Origin: Lates calcarifer
Taxonomy: Eukaryota; Chordata; Actinopteri; Centropomidae
Assembly (NCBI RefSeq): GCF_001640805.2
Contig: NC_066855.1
Coordinates: 2,406,342 to 2,470,341 of the forward strand
DNA: 64,000 bases
Direction: 5' to 3'
Positions 59,133 through 64,000 of this stretch are shown piece by piece (position 1 is the stretch's first letter; every line of letters begins with the position of its first letter). A model generated the notes under the pieces. It saw nothing but the letters and a program-made list of their open reading frames with translations, was not told the origin of the DNA and ran no database searches. The position numbers and the translations under genes were made by a program.

Positions 59133-59769
59133 ACTGGTCATGTAAACGTCAAGTGTGAAGGAGTATAAAGACGGTCGCTGAGCTTTGCTGACATTTTGAC
59201 TCAGTAAGAGTTATTTCTGAAGGTTTCAACCAGTTTGGATTTCTGAGGGACAGTGCCAGCACCTGCTGGCAAAATGGCTCATACTGTGCATCAGTGTTAC
59301 TATGTTACATTTGTTTATTTTCATGGAAAAAAAAATCTAGATTAACAAAGATTCAGTGTTTTGTCTCTTTACTGAGTAAAACGGTCTGTGAAATGTCATT
59401 TAAACCTTTATAGTAGACTAGAATGTTCCATTAAAACTCCACACTAATGAAATTTAGGTGTGTGAGTAGCTCATATTCAAGGCAGGGTGTCGCAGATTTA
59501 ATAGCGGATTTTCCACACTTAATCTGGCTGAGTGAAATAGTTTCCTCACCTTCACCTTCATACTGGATTCAGAGTCTACTGAAGCACATTTTGATTCAAA
59601 TTTAAGGTATTTCATTTTTCTTCTTTTTGTACAGCAGATATGTGAAGGTTCACTAATTGCTAAGGATTCTTTCTCCACCTGAAGGGAACAATGTTTCCCA
59701 TCAGCCTGATAACAAAGATTGTGCCTCTGATAACAATCGCTCCTGATTTTTGGAAATACAGTTCTTAGC

Positions 59770-59945
59770 ATTCTTGCTGAGATTTATAAGAAAACTGATA
59801 CCACTCTCCTGCTTGTACACTAAATATAAAGCTCCAGCGAGCAGGCAGTCAGCTTGGGTTAACATAAAGATTCATGGCCACACAGCTAACTAATTAGTAC
59901 TAGACTATTTCTTGGCTGGGACCAGTTATTTCCTGGAGTCTTGTG
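59770..59945. mobile_element. Internally deleted copy of the same TIR element
   Basis: Shares TTCTTGCTGAGATTTATAAG-type left-end sequence, GATACCACTCTC and TAAATATAAAGCTCCAGC with the family, and adds the core block GACTATTTCTTGGCTGGGAC. Parts of the core and the right terminus are missing or unrecognisable. Confidence 0.6.
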
Positions 59946-61289
59946 ATAAGTAATGAGCTAAGCTAGCCATTTCTAGAATGCTAACCACCTGGCTGTTAGC
60001 AATTAAATAGTTGATTTTGGTGTATCACCCCTGTATCCAGGAAAATGTCATCAAATGTCATGTAATTTGTGTGTAATTTAACTATTCCAGTGATTTCACA
60101 GTGCATTTTTCTTTCTCACGCATGAGGCACATGGTCCAAAGAAGTGGATGTAAGGGTCAGAGTCACAGCAATAGACACAGTAGATTCAAATCCAATATCA
60201 ATGAGGTATTTTCTCCCCTGGCTGGACTTCTTGCTCTTACTGCCGACCTGTCCCTCACTGCTGCTTCATTTCCAGTTTGTTTCCAGTCCAACAGCTGCTC
60301 CTGCTGGGTTTCCTGTGAGGAGATTAGCTAATTTCACAGTCCTAGCTCTGGTTGGATTACTGACTGCAGGGCCTGATGGACAGGGCAGCTGGACTGGGTT
60401 TTCCAGAAGCTCGGTAAATAACTACAAGAGATGCTATATTGACTTATGTAAAACTCAGAAAAATGCTTCAACTCATTGAGCAAGTCTGATTCTAATGCAT
60501 TTTTAAGTCCTACACTCAAAGAAAGTCAGAGCATAGAAACAACCAAAAATGAAATTAGGGTAATTCTCATAATATTCAGGCCAAACTACTGTGTACCGAA
60601 GCAAGAGTTTTACCATGACTAAATGTTTGCTGCATGTGCCAGCGCCTCACTGCCCATATTATCTTCAGGACAAACATGGTGGCTGCTGAGTCGAGGTCCC
60701 ACCCGCTTTTAAACACTTCCTGTGCGGGTTCAACCTGGCTGCTGCAGCTCAGTGGCTCACTGTCTTAGCAGTTTACCATGACAACCCAGTTGCCAACGAC
60801 AACACGACGGCCAGACAGGAGCAACATTGATTTACCCATAATTCCCCAAGGCCCCGGAGCCAGCATGTGTATGTGGAAGTTTGTGTAAGAGTGGCGAGAT
60901 CATCAGGTGACATTTACACCAGCAGACCTCAGTCCACGATTTGTCCTGATGTGAGTGTGCAACCCTACACGTCTGTGGTTGCCCTTCACAGTGACTGATG
61001 AGCGCCATCTACTGTAATATGGAACAAGTGAACATCCTTAGGCATTTACTAATAGGAAAATACTGGAGTACTGGATCTTCCATAACTGCAAAGAGTCCCA
61101 TGAAAAAATGAATTTAAAAAAAATCCAACACAGTGTCAGGGTAAGGTGTTACTCACAGGAGCAGATCCTGAGGGAAGTGAAGTCTGTTTATTCCTCATTA
61201 TGTTTTCCCCTAACCTTAAATCAACCAGTTATTTCTTATGATGCTTAACATGAGCCTTGAGAGCATCTTCAGCTCTTCCTGACAATGAT

Positions 61290-61500
61290 TCTTCTAGGCA
61301 ATTATTCTAGCTTAGCATAAAGACTGGAGCAGGGTAAAGCTAAAAACCTGACAAAGGCTCACTTATTAACATATATCTTGTTTGTTTAAACTATAAACAG
61401 AAACTGAAAATGATAGGCTGTGGTTTTACAGAGAGATGCAAACTTTTGTAGAGAGCCAAGCTAGCTGTTACCCCATGCTTTATTAAGCTAATTCTCTGCA
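61290..61500. mobile_element. Rearranged copy of the same TIR element
   Basis: Contains AGCTTAGCATAAAGACTGGA and CTCACTTATTAACATATATC, matching the element core. It is followed at about 61,450-61,500 by sequence resembling the same core in inverted orientation (GAGCCAAGCTAGCTGTTACC). Probably two overlapping or nested insertions. Confidence 0.5.
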
Positions 61501-61865
61501 AGCTAAAACTCTGTACTTAGGATTTGTCCATGTAGCACATTGAAGTACAGTCCAGAGAGTTTGAAAAGAAAAATCTAGGGCTATCAAGTTAGAGTGAACT
61601 CACCAGACCTCTGTAGCCCGCTGATGTCTGCTTGAGGCCTAAGGCTTCATTAGCTGTTACTAGCAATAGTGTGCTCAAATCTTTGACCAAACAGTTGGAT
61701 TGTTGCATTGTGGGTAATGTAGGCAGCAGGAGGAATGAGTGGAATAAAAAAGATGACATCTCTGGTTCTACAGTATTGTTTTTGATTCTTTGTTTAAACT
61801 GTCCACACGGAGTCTAACAATGTTATAGGACCATAATGCTGAATCACTGGAGTGCTCTCAGGAGG

Positions 61866-61940
61866 TATCAACTTCTCATCTAACCGTGGACAAGAAAGTG
61901 AATAAGTGTATTCCCAAAATATCAAACTACTACCAGTTAT
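61866..61940. mobile_element. Right-terminus fragment of the same TIR element
   Basis: CTCATCTAACCGTGGACAAG followed by AAAGTGAATAAGTGTATTCCC reproduces the right terminal repeat of the element at 19,661-20,105. It may be the displaced end of the copy at 61,290. Confidence 0.55.
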
Positions 61941-63467
61941 TACTGTAATTCAATGAAAAATTCTCAATACTAGGATGACATGTTCGTCTACAGGCTGACA
62001 GGATTTCACCGTCCTCATGAGCATTTCACCCTGATGATTTCAGATTCTCACTACGTGATCTCCCATTTAAAGTAGCAGAAGAGCACCATCTGCTGGACAA
62101 AAGGACATACCTACGCTTTCAATACAGAGCTAGCCTTTCTAGTATACACTCAAAATAGAACTCTTAATAATATGTTATATAATATGTCATGTTATAGAGA
62201 GATACTTAAGTTTCAGCTTTAAAGGATAATTCTGTTTCATTTTTACTTGGGTCTTAGTTTTATAGATTCATTTCTTCCACTTGTGATTTCAGGTGCTTCG
62301 TGCTGTTTTCTATTTTTTTGTTGTTGGATTTTGTGTATTTGTATAAAGGCCAATCTACAGTAGGGACAAATACAATTATTATTAATAAGAATGATGGCCA
62401 ACACTATGAAAATAAGTTTTAATAAACCAAAGTTATCCTTTAATCAGCATGGGTACTTGGGTACTGAAGACACAGAGGACACCATGGAAATGCCTTGAAA
62501 ACTGGTTTGAACACAAATGAGACACTGGCACTTGATTTCAGGTTCATCTGTATTGATGTTAAGATTTTTATAATGAAACAAACTATCACTGTGATTTAAG
62601 GATCAACCCAACGATGTGTCTTTAAAACAAGATGCAAAAAGTAAATAAAAGTTGTAGAAGTGTTATATAAATTACAATCCTGTCACATTACAATCCTTTA
62701 AAGCAGCAATAACTGTCTACGATGACTCAGTATGTTCAACAGTACAAATAAATAAGAGAACAGCTGTCAGATTGAGGTTTTAAGAGAACCCTGCCTGGAT
62801 GCACATTAGTCACCTCCAGCTACGTTAACAGCGACGGTGATCACTGAGAGTTCGTGTGTGTTTTTTATGCATATTTGTTGTTAACAGCACTTTTGAAGAT
62901 TCAGGTTTAACAGGGTGTCAGTGCCAGAGGTTCAACCTCACAGCTTCCTCAATGAAAACGTCACGATTCCACACACACGTTAAGCCACTGTCATCAAAAC
63001 TGTACATTCAATAAATTAACAATGCATTGTCTTTGTTAAGCAACCAGTGAAATGACTAGATTACATAATTACATTAGATTACAGGTAGAATGAACCATTC
63101 ACAAGACGAAATCCAGGGGAAAGGAGAGGCTGTTGCAGGGGAAGGGCCCACATGGCTGAGGAGAGGGGGGGGGTTGGCATGGTAATGTATAGCACAAGGT
63201 TGGTAGGCGCAATAGGGATGACATCGCCTACCCTTTGGCCTTAGATCACCAGCGTTTCACCCCATGAAGGGCTATGAGTCCCTTTAGCGTTTGAGTTTCC
63301 TACATATAGATGGACTGGAATACCGCTGTCTCTTTCTCTTCTTTTTCTTCATTATCTTTTCTCCCAAAATGCCCACCCATCCCCCAACCCCACCCCACCT
63401 CGTCCCGCCATGGTCTGTGGTCACACATAGGGGTTGTCTCTGATCTGACTGAGACTGGCTTTTGGAG

Positions 63468-63485
63468 TTTTTTTTTTTTTTTTTT
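63468..63485. repeat. Poly-T tract
   Basis: 18 consecutive T residues. Confidence 0.95.
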
Positions 63486-64000
63486 GGAGTTGTTGCATCC
63501 TGCAGGCTTCAAGGCTTGTGTTTGAAATGGGCCTCCACTGCAGAAACAGAAAGAACAATAAAAATAAAGGTAACACAGGTCAGAGAATATGGTTTGACCA
63601 ATATGCTGAGCTGCAATAATGTAAAAATGGTTTTTACGTGCAGTTTTTTTTGACTGCACCAACACAATCGTCGCTTCCCACCTGCCCTACCTGCCAGATT
63701 TGGCTCCCTGCAAATTCCTCCTGTTTCCCCAAAATAAGAATTAAAGCTGAAGGGTTGCCGTTTTGACACAGTGGAGGAAAACCAGCTGAGTCACAGATGG
63801 CGCTTGACGCACCTACAGAACAAGACCTGGGAAAGTTCCAAATGTGGCAGGAGCGCTAGGAGTGGTGTATCGCTGCTCAAGGTGACCACTTTGAAGGGGA
63901 TGGCGGCAAAATTTAAATCAGGTGTGGCTGCTGCTTGTTCTAAGCGTCTTAGAGCTTTTTAAATCCTCCTGATTTTTCTGACATTTCTTGGGGAGAGTCC

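Larger units (their letters stand above)
59133..64000. other. sox8 3' UTR and downstream intergenic region
   Basis: Begins with the sox8 3' UTR of unknown length, then repeat-bearing intergenic DNA. A CpG-richer patch lies at about 60,630-60,900 and a poly-T tract at 63,468-63,485. I recognise no gene; open frames here are short and unlike known proteins. Confidence 0.6.

Overview
This is vertebrate nuclear DNA, almost certainly from a ray-finned (percomorph-type) teleost. Coding sequence is sparse and split by GT-AG introns. Several interspersed repeats of kinds I recognise as common in percomorph genomes are present, with CA/GT and GATA microsatellites throughout. Four protein-coding genes are supported; I found no tRNA, rRNA or CRISPR features.

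Layout: positions 1-24,348 hold the 5' end of rab26 on the minus strand. Exon 1 is at 24,348-24,160 and exon 2 at 22,234-22,124; the transcript runs left and I could not find its later exons, so positions 1-22,123 look like a very long intron or otherwise gene-poor DNA. Positions 24.4-31.4 kb are intergenic and contain an orphan promoter-like segment at about 29.0-29.8 kb. A SAMD9/SAMD9L-like gene lies on the minus strand at 37,500-31,386, with one giant 3' exon and three small coding exons before it. lmf1 (lipase maturation factor 1) occupies 56,115-39,766 on the minus strand in 11 coding exons, one only 11 nt long. sox8, a SoxE transcription factor gene, starts 773 bp from the lmf1 ATG on the plus strand and has 3 coding exons (56,889-59,116). 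Positions 59.1-64 kb are intergenic, with degraded copies of a terminal-inverted-repeat element.

How the genes relate: the divergent lmf1-sox8 pair matches the arrangement I know from human 16p13.3, and human RAB26 lies in the same chromosome band. The SAMD9-like innate immunity gene is the intruder in this otherwise conserved block. Its predicted N-terminus carries a Ser/Met-rich stretch resembling the leader of fish NLR-C proteins, absent from mammalian SAMD9 as I know it. The genes do not form one pathway: rab26 acts in secretory and lysosomal vesicle traffic, lmf1 in ER lipase folding, sox8 in neural crest, glial and gonadal transcription, and the SAMD9-like protein in antiviral and translational control. 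All exon boundaries were read by eye from frame, splice signals and recalled homologues; none was checked by computation.
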